Assembly: GCA_020720525.1 (NCBI GenBank)
Contig: DYON01000032.1
Span: forward strand, 1-13,235
From: Acetofilamentum sp.
GTDB lineage: Bacteria > Bacteroidota > Bacteroidia > Bacteroidales > DTU049
Direction of reading: 5' to 3'
Length of the DNA: 13,235 nucleotides
Shown: in pieces, positions 5,355 through 13,002 of the stretch
How positions within the stretch are numbered: position 1 is the first letter of the stretch
Layout of the letters: every line of letters begins with the position of its first letter
Notes under the pieces: model-generated
What the model saw: only the letters and a program-made list of their open reading frames with translations
What the model was told of the DNA's origin: nothing
Databases searched by the model: none
Program-made: the position numbers and the translations under genes

Positions 5355-8233
5355 CCTCTATTGCCAGTAAATTCGTACCCGATTTTGGATTGATATGCAC
5401 TGTATTGTGCAAAAATTCTTTTTAGCAATATTCGCTCGGTTTCGCTCAATTTTCTTGAATTGATGTAATTGTCGGGTTTTTCGCCGCTTTCAATCTGATC
5501 GAGTTGATGTTGCAGCCTTAATTCCATAAGGTGCAGGTAGTTGAAATTGAATTCTTGGGCAAATGTTTTATTGAAAATGTTGTTTGCTTCGAGTTTCCAC
5601 AAGCGGTCGATGGTATTGGTTTCGGCAAGACCCGACTGTATTGCATAGAGGCGAATCATCATTACTAATGGAGCAATTGCATTTTTAATATCGAGACTAT
5701 CTTGGTGGCTGGTGCTATCCGACACAATGTTGCCGAGCAAATTCAAAGGCGGTTTGAATTGCATGATGCTTTGTGCCAAATTGAAATAGAATGCTCCTTT
5801 GTTTTTCGATTCTTTGCCAATATAATCGCGCAATTCAGCTGCAATTTCGCTGTTGCCACACACCGGATTGAAATCGAAAAATACAGAAATTTCGAGTAAA
5901 CTTTTCGGTTCTGAATTGCTGAGCCATTCTTTAAAATATGCTTTCCAATTGCTTAACGATGTGCACCAGCGTGGGTTACTTGCCATCATATTGCCTTTGC
6001 AATTTTCGTAGCCAATTCGATTCAACCAGTTGCTTACACGAAGTCCCAAATCGATGAAATATTTTTTGTTCGCTTCGTTGTTTTCGGTGTCCGAAAAAAT
6101 AATGGCGTTATCTTGGTCGGTGCCCAAGGTTTGTTCGCCTCTTCCTACACTTCCCAATGTGATATAAACATAATCGCATGGTGCTGGTCCCAATTGTTCA
6201 ATTGCCATTGCGTTCAGGCGAGCAATAACTGAATTTGAGAAATTCGATAACATTTGAATGGCTCTGAACGATGATAAACCGCTGCGAATAAGCAATCCGA
6301 CAATATTTCTGTATTTGGCGTGAATTTCTGCAATTACAGCTATATTGGTCTCTGTGTCAATACTTTTAATGAGATTTTCGCTGTAAATGGAATCCAACAA
6401 TGGAATGTCGGCAATATTGAGCAGTTTGGTCAATTCGTTGTTGCTTTGTTGTACTACGAAGTACTTTTGATTGTTTTTAGTCGCTAAAATCAAAGCCTCT
6501 ATTAGTGAAATATTGCTTTTAATAATATGAAGGGGAGCGCGCAAAACACGATGCACTGGCGTGCTATTCAAATCGGCTCCTTCAACAATCTGTTTCATGA
6601 TGTCGCTCAAATATACCATACCAATCATTTCTCCATCGGGACTTTTTACAACAAGCATTTCGATGTTGTCGGAGCTCATTTGTTTTACTGCTAAAGCCAT
6701 GCTGTCCGATTGATAGCACCACTTTGGCGCTTGAGCAAATATCTCGGCTGGCTGGTGCAAAAGCATTTGTGATGCTTGCGATTCGGTGAGCATCTTTTCG
6801 GTGAGTTCGAGCTTGTCTTTTACATGACCTGTTGGGGTGATTATTCCTGTGCAGATGGTTTCGCCACTTAGTTCGTCGGTGCTTATTGCTGCCGATATTG
6901 ATGCAGAAAAAGCCCTGCGGTCGGGACGCAGAATTTTTACTGAATAATCGTTAATTCTGTGCTTATTGACCAATGTTTTAAGGAAATGTTGTCGCTCTAT
7001 GTTGTCGGCAAATAAGCTGTCGATATTGCTGTTGAGAATTTCTTCGCGCGAATCGGCTCCAAGAATCTGAACAAGATAATTGTTGAAGTCGATAAAACGC
7101 GATCGGCGCGAAAATGTAGCCACAAAAGTTCCAATTTTTAGCATAGGTAATATTCCTTCGGAGCTATGGCTGTTTTGTTCGCTCAACTGTTCAATCGATC
7201 GAGCATTTACAATGATGGCTTCTTTTCCCATGAGGGTTGCAAGCGAACAATTCAGAATGACGCTCATTTTATCGCCATTGCTGCGTGTAATACTGGTTTC
7301 GGCTTTTTGAGGATTTGAAAAAATTGAAATACAGTTGTCGAAATTGTAGCGCTCGCATGCAAAAAGTGCGTCGAAACGCAGCAAATCGAAAATTCGGTTG
7401 AATGCTAAATCGCTTTCATTCATTCCTGTCATGTTCAGAAACGATTTGTTGGCATAAACATAGTCGGCAAGCAGCATTACTGTTCCTTCGGTCGATGCTT
7501 CAACAAGTGCTTTGTACCGATCGCGCGAATTTTGTAAGTCTTTTTCGGCTTGTTTGCGCTTACGGTCGGTTTTTAAACTCAAACGCATCACAAAAGTGAG
7601 TAGCACAACAATCAATACGGTGATTATTACCGAAACAATAAATAAACGTTGTTCGAGACGAGCAATTTGGGTTTTTACATCTTCGATATAAATACCAGTT
7701 CCAACTATCCAACCCCAAGGCTCGAAAGCTCTTACATACGAAAGCTTTCGAACAATTCGCGAGGAGTCGTCTTTCCATTGCCACATATAATCAACATATC
7801 CTTCGTTGTTTTGCTCAACAGTTTTAACAAATTCGACAAAAAGCTTTTTCCCTTGAGGGTCTTCGAAGTTGCTCAAATCTTGTCCATTCAAATCGAATCG
7901 ATATGGATGCCTTATCATCTTGGGCTGCATATCGGTAATCCAGAAATAATCTTTGTTTTCGGCTCCGTAGCGCAATTCGCCTATTTCGTCGGCTGCTTTC
8001 TGTTGCGCTTCGGGCAATTCCAATGTACCAGCCACTACTTCGCGATTGTACTTATCGAGAATGCTGCATGCAGTTTGGGTGAGCTCGTAAATGGTCTCGC
8101 GCTTCCGATCCATCATGTTTTTCTCGAACGATGGAATTACAATCCAAAAGAAGGAAATGATGAACAGCACCACTGTTAGAATGGCTGGAAGAAAAATTTT
8201 TATTGCAAATGCGTATCGGTTCTCTTTTTTCAT
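5351..8233 (-). CDS. Membrane sensor: Cache, two PAS, CBS pair, DUF294 GlnD-like nucleotidyltransferase
   Basis: This is a 960-residue predicted signalling protein. Membrane segments at about 9-34 and 197-219 flank a periplasmic single-Cache domain. Its key patterns are KDYFWITDMQPKMIRHPY (94-111), LFVEFVKT and EPWGWIVGTGIYIEDV (171-186). Then come a coiled linker, PAS domains at about 236-348 and 361-470, a CBS pair at about 496-612, and a DUF294 nucleotidyltransferase at about 630-790. The last carries the GS...DxD signature, GSVGRGEQTLGTDQDN (694-709), with D706 and D708 intact. A DUF294 C-terminal domain follows to about 945. Related proteins usually have a soluble cyclic-nucleotide domain in place of Cache-PAS. 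Cache domains of this type often bind small carboxylates, and the acetate transporter lies nearby, but the ligand and the protein being nucleotidylated are unknown. The start at 8233 is chosen over one at 8323 because it avoids an 80-base overlap and places the membrane anchor at the N terminus. It lies ten bases after the phosphoesterase gene. Confidence 0.9.
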   Translation of the reverse strand: MKKENRYAFAIKIFLPAILTVVLFIISFFWIVIPSFEKNMMDRKRETIYELTQTACSILDKYNREVVAGTLELPEAQQKAADEIGELRYGAENKDYFWITDMQPKMIRHPYRFDLNGQDLSNFEDPQGKKLFVEFVKTVEQNNEGYVDYMWQWKDDSSRIVRKLSYVRAFEPWGWIVGTGIYIEDVKTQIARLEQRLFIVSVIITVLIVVLLTFVMRLSLKTDRKRKQAEKDLQNSRDRYKALVEASTEGTVMLLADYVYANKSFLNMTGMNESDLAFNRIFDLLRFDALFACERYNFDNCISIFSNPQKAETSITRSNGDKMSVILNCSLATLMGKEAIIVNARSIEQLSEQNSHSSEGILPMLKIGTFVATFSRRSRFIDFNNYLVQILGADSREEILNSNIDSLFADNIERQHFLKTLVNKHRINDYSVKILRPDRRAFSASISAAISTDELSGETICTGIITPTGHVKDKLELTEKMLTESQASQMLLHQPAEIFAQAPKWCYQSDSMALAVKQMSSDNIEMLVVKSPDGEMIGMVYLSDIMKQIVEGADLNSTPVHRVLRAPLHIIKSNISLIEALILATKNNQKYFVVQQSNNELTKLLNIADIPLLDSIYSENLIKSIDTETNIAVIAEIHAKYRNIVGLLIRSGLSSFRAIQMLSNFSNSVIARLNAMAIEQLGPAPCDYVYITLGSVGRGEQTLGTDQDNAIIFSDTENNEANKKYFIDLGLRVSNWLNRIGYENCKGNMMASNPRWCTSLSNWKAYFKEWLSNSEPKSLLEISVFFDFNPVCGNSEIAAELRDYIGKESKNKGAFYFNLAQSIMQFKPPLNLLGNIVSDSTSHQDSLDIKNAIAPLVMMIRLYAIQSGLAETNTIDRLWKLEANNIFNKTFAQEFNFNYLHLMELRLQHQLDQIESGEKPDNYINSRKLSETERILLKRIFAQYSAYQSKIGYEFTGNRG

Positions 8234-8243
8234 AATGACGATT

Positions 8244-9011
8244 TTAGGATAAAGAACACGAAAAAACTTCTCTTGTTGTGGTATCGTAAACAGCAAATCC
8301 CGACTTTCGAATACCAGACGCAATTGCTGGAATGGAGAAAAATGCTGTTTGTTCGGCTACAACTTTTTTATCGAAAGGCACAAGATTGATGGGGGAGCGA
8401 AGAAAATCGAATCGGTTTTTTTTTGAAATTGTTGCATGCCATAATCCTTCGGTGTGGGTGTGTCCGCAAAAAGCTGTTTGGCAATTCTGGTCAGAAATAT
8501 ACGAAATATGAGCCTGAATGGCTTTGTGCGTGCAAGGTTTAAGCGTTTCGGATCCTGTGATATCGGGAAACATGAAATGCGAAAAAAAAATGGTCTCCGA
8601 TTCGGCGCTAATCTTATGGTATTCTGCAACTTCGTGCAGAAATGCAGTGTTGATTTCGTTCAAATCGGCTGGATTTTCGTTGTTGTATAGCCATATTTTT
8701 TCACCTGCAATTTCTTTTTTCTTAGCAGCCGAAAGGCTATACCAATTGTTTGGAAACCTAAAATTGCCGCAATGTTCTGGAATGCGCTTAATTGCAAAAA
8801 TATCGTGGTTGCCTGCAATAACAATTTTGCACGACTTGCGAACCAATTCAACGCATCGGTTGGCATTGGGTTTAAACGGATAAAAGTCGGGGGTATAGCC
8901 AACAATATCACCCAGGCACACAACTTCGTCGCATATACTTTCGAGTTTGCTTAATGCCAATTCGAGGTTTGCAGCATCTTCGTGTATATCCGAAATAAGG
9001 CCAATACGCAT
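8244..9011 (-). CDS. Calcineurin-like metallophosphoesterase (YfcE/MJ0936-like)
   Basis: This is a 255-residue cytosolic protein with the full dinuclear-metal phosphoesterase motif set: SDIH (D8, H10), GDIVGYTP (D35), GNHD (N68, H69), SHF (H145) and GHTH (H184, H186). The order and spacing fit the small single-domain calcineurin-like family whose members hydrolyse phosphodiesters or phosphomonoesters. The natural substrate cannot be told from sequence. It follows the 40-codon gene by nine bases and precedes the membrane sensor by ten, so the three are probably co-transcribed. That pairing raises the possibility, not shown, that it acts on a product of the DUF294 enzyme. No Shine-Dalgarno motif precedes the ATG. 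Confidence 0.88.
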   Translation of the reverse strand: MRIGLISDIHEDAANLELALSKLESICDEVVCLGDIVGYTPDFYPFKPNANRCVELVRKSCKIVIAGNHDIFAIKRIPEHCGNFRFPNNWYSLSAAKKKEIAGEKIWLYNNENPADLNEINTAFLHEVAEYHKISAESETIFFSHFMFPDITGSETLKPCTHKAIQAHISYISDQNCQTAFCGHTHTEGLWHATISKKNRFDFLRSPINLVPFDKKVVAEQTAFFSIPAIASGIRKSGFAVYDTTTREVFSCSLS

Positions 9012-9020
9012 AAATAGTTT

Positions 9021-9143
9021 CTAAAAGTCGCCGCTGTTCTTTTTGCCGTTGCGCTTAGCTTCTTTGGCTGCACGCTTTTCTTTTAGGTTTTTGGCTGGTG
9101 CTTTTTTGGTCGATTTTTCCTGGATTGATTTTTCTTTCGACAT
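9021..9143 (-). CDS. Small basic Lys/Ala-rich protein (40 codons), unknown function
   Basis: This open frame has an ATG at 9141-9143, 40 sense codons and a TAG at 9021-9023. The product starts MSKEKSIQEKST and continues with a strongly basic stretch, KNLKEKRAAKEAKRNGKK, before ending NSGDF. It has no hydrophobic segment, and the lysine-rich helix-forming middle could bind nucleic acid or the ribosome. I recall similar short KxLKEKRAxK proteins in other genomes but cannot name a family. The frame sits nine bases before the phosphoesterase start on the same strand, with an A-rich leader typical of this genome. That position makes it the likely first gene of the phosphoesterase-sensor unit. It was too short for ordinary gene calling. 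Confidence 0.7.
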   Translation of the reverse strand: MSKEKSIQEKSTKKAPAKNLKEKRAAKEAKRNGKKNSGDF

Positions 9144-9177
9144 GGCTTTAAGGTTTAGTTTTTATATTTGCGATATG

Positions 9178-9210
9178 CAAAGATGGTGATTTATTTTTGA
9201 TTTTGCTCAA
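9178..9210 (-). promoter_or_regulatory. Candidate promoter for the 40-codon gene, phosphoesterase and sensor
   Basis: On the minus strand a TTG (9208-9210) is followed after 22 bases by CATCTTTG (9178-9185), one base off the Bacteroidota -7 consensus. Transcription would start about 30 bases before the ATG of the small basic protein. It is the best candidate found upstream of this three-gene unit. Confidence 0.4.
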
Positions 9211-9357
9211 TTAATTATTTTTATTCTTCCCTCGATGGTTTTTTAAGCGTCTCTAATTAAATCGATGCACAACAATAGAATGTGAAAAACTCAGACCTTG
9301 CTTTATTAATGTTGTTCACAATGCAAGTGCTTGTTTATCAGTAATTAATAATGGCTA

Positions 9358-9384
9358 TTGACCATGGGATTTTCTCTAATTTTG
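9358..9384 (+). promoter_or_regulatory. Candidate promoter for the 28-codon membrane peptide gene
   Basis: On the plus strand TTG (9358-9360) is followed after 16 bases by TAATTTTG (9377-9384), an exact TAnnTTTG match. The spacer is one to three bases shorter than usual. A transcript from here would have a leader of about 65 bases and would run into the terminator at 9590-9613. Confidence 0.45.
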
Positions 9385-9455
9385 GTTACTAAATATGCAA
9401 TAAGAAATTTTGGCACAAAAAATGAATAGCTCAATCAACTAAAAAATATACAGCC

Positions 9456-9542
9456 ATGAATGCAATTAAAGAAAATCTGATCTGGGTACTATATTTTGCC
9501 TTTATTGCCGGGCTTTTTTTAATCGGTCTGCTTGTTTCATAA
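9456..9542 (+). CDS. 28-residue single-pass membrane peptide, unknown function
   Basis: A short frame runs from ATG at 9456 to TAA at 9540-9542. The product begins MNAIKENLIWVLYFAFIAG and continues to LLVS: a short polar N terminus with two lysines, then about 20 hydrophobic residues, enough for one membrane helix. The leader just before the ATG is A-rich, as for other genes here. An intrinsic terminator for this strand begins 47 bases after the stop, and a promoter candidate lies upstream, so a dedicated short transcript is likely. It could be a small accessory subunit of a membrane complex, a toxin-like hydrophobic peptide, or a short frame inside a small RNA. Nothing in the sequence chooses between these. 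Confidence 0.55.
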   Translation: MNAIKENLIWVLYFAFIAGLFLIGLLVS

Positions 9543-9589
9543 AGCCAATATAACCCGAAAATGGGGAACACCATAGATGACTCACTAAG

Positions 9590-9613
9590 CTCCTAAGAAA
9601 TTGGGAGTTTTTT
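9590..9613 (+). terminator. Intrinsic terminator after the 28-codon membrane peptide gene
   Basis: A seven-base-pair stem (CTCCTAA with TTGGGAG, one T-G wobble) closes on a GAAA tetraloop at 9597-9600 and is followed by six T. The T run lies only on the plus-strand side, so it ends right-going transcription just before the convergent GT-C-like gene. Confidence 0.8.
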
Positions 9614-9616
9614 GTA

Positions 9617-11023
9617 TTAATCCTTAATCCAAACCAAATTTCGTTTCGATTGCCAGCTGAGATAAATAATATCTCTTTCTTCCCAGTTGCTATTTAGCGA
9701 AATGGAGTCGCGTTTTTGTTCCGAAATCACTTTCGACGCAATATCGAGCTGAATTTGCTTGTTTTCTTGCTGAAACGATTTGTTTTTAAATTCTTTAAGT
9801 GCCCAAAAGCCGAGAAGATGCATGGTGGCAATAAACACAGCAATAAACCAAGCTTTGCGCTTACATGAATGAGCAATTTTTTCGTAAAGATGCGCAATTG
9901 CAAGCGCAAGAAATGGAGTGAAACGTGCCGTATATATATAATGTGTAGATCCGGCACTGAAAACAGCAAAGAAAAATAAAAATGCGGTGAAAAAAGCTAA
10001 AACCAACACTTTCGATTCGTTGGGAAGCTTGGTTTTGTGAATGAAAAAAATGGCAACAGCAAACATCGTCAGCACAAGATACCCAGGTCCAACGAGCAGA
10101 TTGTGAATTTGTTGAAGCAACAACAACCATGTGTCGGGGTTCAAAATGTGGTAGCCCATGTCGGTATATTGATTGCCAAAATAGCCACTGCGCTCGAGAA
10201 ATCGAATGCCAATGGCTCTCACAAAAGCATCGAAACCTGCAATGCTTACATACTGCACAACCACAAGAGCATTTGTTCCCACAATTGCAGACGCTGCAAC
10301 AAGAATTCCCCTACGAATATGAGGAATTTTGAGTCTTTTCCAATAAATGAGAACTATTGCAGCTAAAAATGTGATTCCCATCCAATCGGTCGAAGCGAGA
10401 AGTGCTGTTGCGATAAATAAAAATATGCGCGAAGCAATTACTCTGTCGCTCTTCAAATAAAGAAGCCACGCTGCAAGCGAAAGAATTAGAAAGAATTGAC
10501 CCCAAATTTCGCTGAAATTGTGATAGCTATGAGCAAATAGATTTACTGGATTGAGCAAATACATGACCATTGCCGCCAGCATAATATGATTTTTGAATCG
10601 GAGATTCGATTCTGACGAAAGTTGACCAGCTATCCAAGCAAGTATTAGTGCTCCAGCAATGAGCAGAAATGCAATAATCATTTGCAGCGATCTCTGATTG
10701 ATTGGTAAACCTAATGTCTTTATAATGAAATAGTTGGCGATAAATGCCAGCGGTGGATGCGAAACATAGTAATTGTTTCCGATTTTATCTTCGAGGCGCT
10801 TGTAGTAATGATTGAATTTTTTTGCCTGAGGCCAAGTTTGAACCGGTGCAAAATGATAGGTTGCCATATTTTCCGAATCCCACACATTAAGTGTTGTGAG
10901 CATGAAAATATGAGCCGTATTCCGATGGTCGGGTTGAACACGGAAATTCTTGTTCAATAAAAACAGGGTTACTGCTATCAGAACAAATACGGGTAAAATC
11001 AATCTTAATCGGGCAGCAACCAT
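9617..11023 (-). CDS. Polytopic membrane protein resembling GT-C (GT39/GT83-type) glycosyltransferases
   Basis: This 468-residue protein has about ten or more hydrophobic membrane segments between residues 8 and 410, and a short soluble C-terminal tail. An acidic residue follows the first membrane segment (PDHRNTA, D32). The stretch YYVSHPPLAFIANYFI (85-100) matches the HPPL pattern typical of Dol-P-mannose- and Ara4N-type GT-C transferases, which move sugars from lipid-linked donors to acceptors at the outer face of the inner membrane. Donor and acceptor are unknown. The start lies nine bases after the DUF59 gene, so it is probably read through from the suf unit, although no functional tie to Fe-S assembly is evident. 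A non-catalytic membrane protein remains possible. Confidence 0.65.
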   Translation of the reverse strand: MVAARLRLILPVFVLIAVTLFLLNKNFRVQPDHRNTAHIFMLTTLNVWDSENMATYHFAPVQTWPQAKKFNHYYKRLEDKIGNNYYVSHPPLAFIANYFIIKTLGLPINQRSLQMIIAFLLIAGALILAWIAGQLSSESNLRFKNHIMLAAMVMYLLNPVNLFAHSYHNFSEIWGQFFLILSLAAWLLYLKSDRVIASRIFLFIATALLASTDWMGITFLAAIVLIYWKRLKIPHIRRGILVAASAIVGTNALVVVQYVSIAGFDAFVRAIGIRFLERSGYFGNQYTDMGYHILNPDTWLLLLQQIHNLLVGPGYLVLTMFAVAIFFIHKTKLPNESKVLVLAFFTAFLFFFAVFSAGSTHYIYTARFTPFLALAIAHLYEKIAHSCKRKAWFIAVFIATMHLLGFWALKEFKNKSFQQENKQIQLDIASKVISEQKRDSISLNSNWEERDIIYLSWQSKRNLVWIKD

Positions 11024-11032
11024 AAAACAGAG

Positions 11033-11347
11033 TTACAATAAACCCAATTCTAGTTTGGCTTCGTCGGTCATGTTTTCGGGACTCCAAGGTGGATCGAAGG
11101 TGAGTTCGACCCAAACGCTTTTTATTCGGGCGGTTTTTTCGGCAGCCTTTTTCACTTCGAGGGGCAAAGTGTCGGCAACTGGGCAGTTGGGCGCAGTTAC
11201 TGTCATCAGAATGCGCGCATTCATGTCGCTATCGACAGTAATATCGTAAATCATTCCCATATCCCATAAATTCACCGGAATTTCGGGGTCGAAAACGGTT
11301 TTAATCTGAGCAATAATTTGTTGAACGACAGGATTTTCTGTATCCAT
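11033..11347 (-). CDS. Suf-associated DUF59 (MIP18-like) Fe-S cluster assembly protein
   Basis: This 104-residue cytosolic protein is of the DUF59/MIP18 type. The signature blocks are FDPEIPVNLWDMGMIYDI (about 19-36), VTAPNCPVAD with the conserved cysteine, and VELTFDPPWSPENMT near the C terminus. Short DUF59 proteins beside sufS and sufE are known as accessory factors in Fe-S maturation (SufT-like, or the SUF-system-associated subfamily). They probably help in cluster transfer or carrier function. It starts two bases after the sufE stop, in line with tight co-transcription. Confidence 0.9.
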   Translation of the reverse strand: MDTENPVVQQIIAQIKTVFDPEIPVNLWDMGMIYDITVDSDMNARILMTVTAPNCPVADTLPLEVKKAAEKTARIKSVWVELTFDPPWSPENMTDEAKLELGLL

Positions 11348-11349
11348 GA

Positions 11350-11784
11350 TTAAATAATTGTTTCGTGTTTCGATTTGAATGCTATTGCATAAAGCTTCAT
11401 TTGCTTTATCATGCCGTTGAGTCCATTGGCGCGTGTAGGCGACAAGTGTTCGCGCAACCCTATTCGGTCGATGAAGCTCATATCGCAGTTGATTATTTCG
11501 TTGGGGCTGGCACCCGAAAGTACTTGGATGAGAATGGAGGCAATGCCTTTGGTAATGAGAGCATCGCTATCGCCAGCAAAAAATATTTGTCCGTCGCGGT
11601 ATTCGGCTGTAATCCATACTTGGCTCTGGCAACCACTTATTAAATTCGAAGGACTTTTTTTCGCGTCTTCGAACACTGGAAGAGATTTTCCAATTTCAAT
11701 AATGTAGTTGTATTTGTCGAGCCAATCGTCGAATACCGAAAAATTCGCTGCAATTTCGTCGGACCTTTCTTTGATGTTTGTCAT
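11350..11784 (-). CDS. sufE: Cysteine desulfuration protein SufE
   Basis: This is a 144-residue cytosolic partner of SufS. It accepts persulfide sulfur on a conserved cysteine and passes it on to the SufBCD scaffold. The active-site loop is present as NLISGCQSQVWI, with the cysteine at C52, close to C51 of E. coli SufE (138 residues). The ATG overlaps the sufS stop by four bases (ATGA), which suggests coupled translation and matched amounts of the two partners. Confidence 0.95.
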   Translation of the reverse strand: MTNIKERSDEIAANFSVFDDWLDKYNYIIEIGKSLPVFEDAKKSPSNLISGCQSQVWITAEYRDGQIFFAGDSDALITKGIASILIQVLSGASPNEIINCDMSFIDRIGLREHLSPTRANGLNGMIKQMKLYAIAFKSKHETII

Positions 11785-12998
11785 TCAAATATCTGTTTTA
11801 CTTTGTGTAACGATTCGAGAAAATAGTCTATTTCTTCAATAGAATTGTAGGCCGCAAACGAAATGCGCATGGTGCCATTGATTCCAAAAAATTTCATGAG
11901 CGGTTCGGCACAATGGGTGCCTGTTCGCAGTGCAATACCCATCTTATCGAGCAGTGTGCCTGCATCGTAGGGATGAATGTTTTGGAGCAGAAACGAAATG
12001 ACCGATGAGCGGTTTTGAATAGGGCCAAAGAGATTGATGTTCCCCATATCGGTAAGTTTTGCAAGGGCATAATTGGTGAGCTCATGTTCACATTTTCCAA
12101 TGTTTTCGATTCCAATTGCCTGCATAAAACGTATGGCTTCGGACAAAGCAATTGTACCAGCAACATTGGGCGTTCCTGCTTCGAATTTGAAAGGCAATTC
12201 GTTGAATGTGGTGCCATCGAACGAAACGTTTTTAATCATTTCGCCACCTCCTTGGTAGGGAGGCATTTTTTCGAGCCACTTCTCTTTGCCATAAAGCACG
12301 CCAACGCCCATGGAACCGTACATTTTGTGAGCCGAGAAAGCAAAAAAGTCGCAATCGAGATCTTCGACGTCTATTTTGAGATGAGCAACCGACTGTGCTC
12401 CGTCAACCAACACCGGAATGTTGTTGCTGTGAGCCATTGCTACAATTTCTTTTATCGGATTGATGGTTCCCAACACATTGCTGATGTGGGCTATGCCGAT
12501 AAGTTTGGTTCTATCATCGATGATGGAAGCGAGTTGTTGCAAATCGAGCAGGCCATCCGAAGTTATTTCGGCTACTCTGAGCTCGAGACCGCGACCCTTG
12601 CAGGCCAATTGCCAAGGTACAATGTTGCTGTGGTGCTCCATGCGCGACACAATAATGTTGTCGCCTTTCTGAAGCAGCGATGTGAACGACTGCGCAACCA
12701 GATTGATTGATTCTGTTGTGCCTTTGGTGAAAATAATTTCGTTTTCGGATCGGGCATTGATGAATTGCTGAACCGATTTTCGAGCATTTTCGAACGCAAT
12801 GGTCGATTGGGTCGATAGAAAATGAACCCCTCGATGTACATTGCTGTTGAGTTCTTTGTAATACTGAGACTCGGCATCAATAACACCAATTGGTTTTTGG
12901 GTTGTTGCGCCGTTGTCGAAATAGATTAGCTTTTTTCCGTTTACTTCTCGGTTGAGAATGGGAAATTGCGACCGGATATCCTGTAGTTCAGGTTTCAT
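11781..12998 (-). CDS. sufS: Cysteine desulfurase SufS (PLP-dependent, group II)
   Basis: This 405-residue cytosolic enzyme converts cysteine to alanine and transfers the sulfur to SufE for Fe-S cluster assembly. The expected residues are present: H122/H123 in EHHSNIVPW, VDGAQS (198-203) for cofactor contact, the PLP lysine K225 in FSAHKMYGS, the catalytic cysteine C363 in RTGTHCAEP, and R378 for substrate carboxylate. The N terminus (IRSQFPIL at 8-15) matches the family, which confirms the ATG at 12996-12998. That ATG lies only four bases after a TAnnTTTG box. The sufB, sufC and sufD genes are not in the window. Confidence 0.97.
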   Translation of the reverse strand: MKPELQDIRSQFPILNREVNGKKLIYFDNGATTQKPIGVIDAESQYYKELNSNVHRGVHFLSTQSTIAFENARKSVQQFINARSENEIIFTKGTTESINLVAQSFTSLLQKGDNIIVSRMEHHSNIVPWQLACKGRGLELRVAEITSDGLLDLQQLASIIDDRTKLIGIAHISNVLGTINPIKEIVAMAHSNNIPVLVDGAQSVAHLKIDVEDLDCDFFAFSAHKMYGSMGVGVLYGKEKWLEKMPPYQGGGEMIKNVSFDGTTFNELPFKFEAGTPNVAGTIALSEAIRFMQAIGIENIGKCEHELTNYALAKLTDMGNINLFGPIQNRSSVISFLLQNIHPYDAGTLLDKMGIALRTGTHCAEPLMKFFGINGTMRISFAAYNSIEEIDYFLESLHKVKQIFE

Positions 12999-13002
12999 AA
13001 TG

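Larger units (their letters stand above)
9144..9455. other. Gene-free gap between two divergent small genes
   Basis: This 312-base AT-rich stretch holds no convincing gene. For the left-going unit, the minus strand reads CATCTTTG at 9178-9185, one mismatch from TAnnTTTG, with a TTG at 9208-9210 (22-base spacing). For the right-going peptide gene there is a promoter candidate at 9358-9384. A further plus-strand TAnnTTTG match (9163-9170) has no -33 partner. No repeat or hairpin of note was found. Confidence 0.6.

Noticed and set aside
8234..8323. Upstream ATG at 8323 for the membrane sensor, adding 30 residues
   Set aside because: It would overlap the phosphoesterase gene by 80 bases and put charged sequence before the membrane anchor. 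The ATG at 8233 gives a ten-base gap and a normal anchor.
12015..12710. A 231-codon open frame on the plus strand inside sufS
   Set aside because: It lies fully antisense to a gene with all SufS catalytic residues, shows no recognisable domain, and comes from the codon bias of the real gene. Similar long antisense frames occur over panB (57-638) and the sensor gene (7649-8179).
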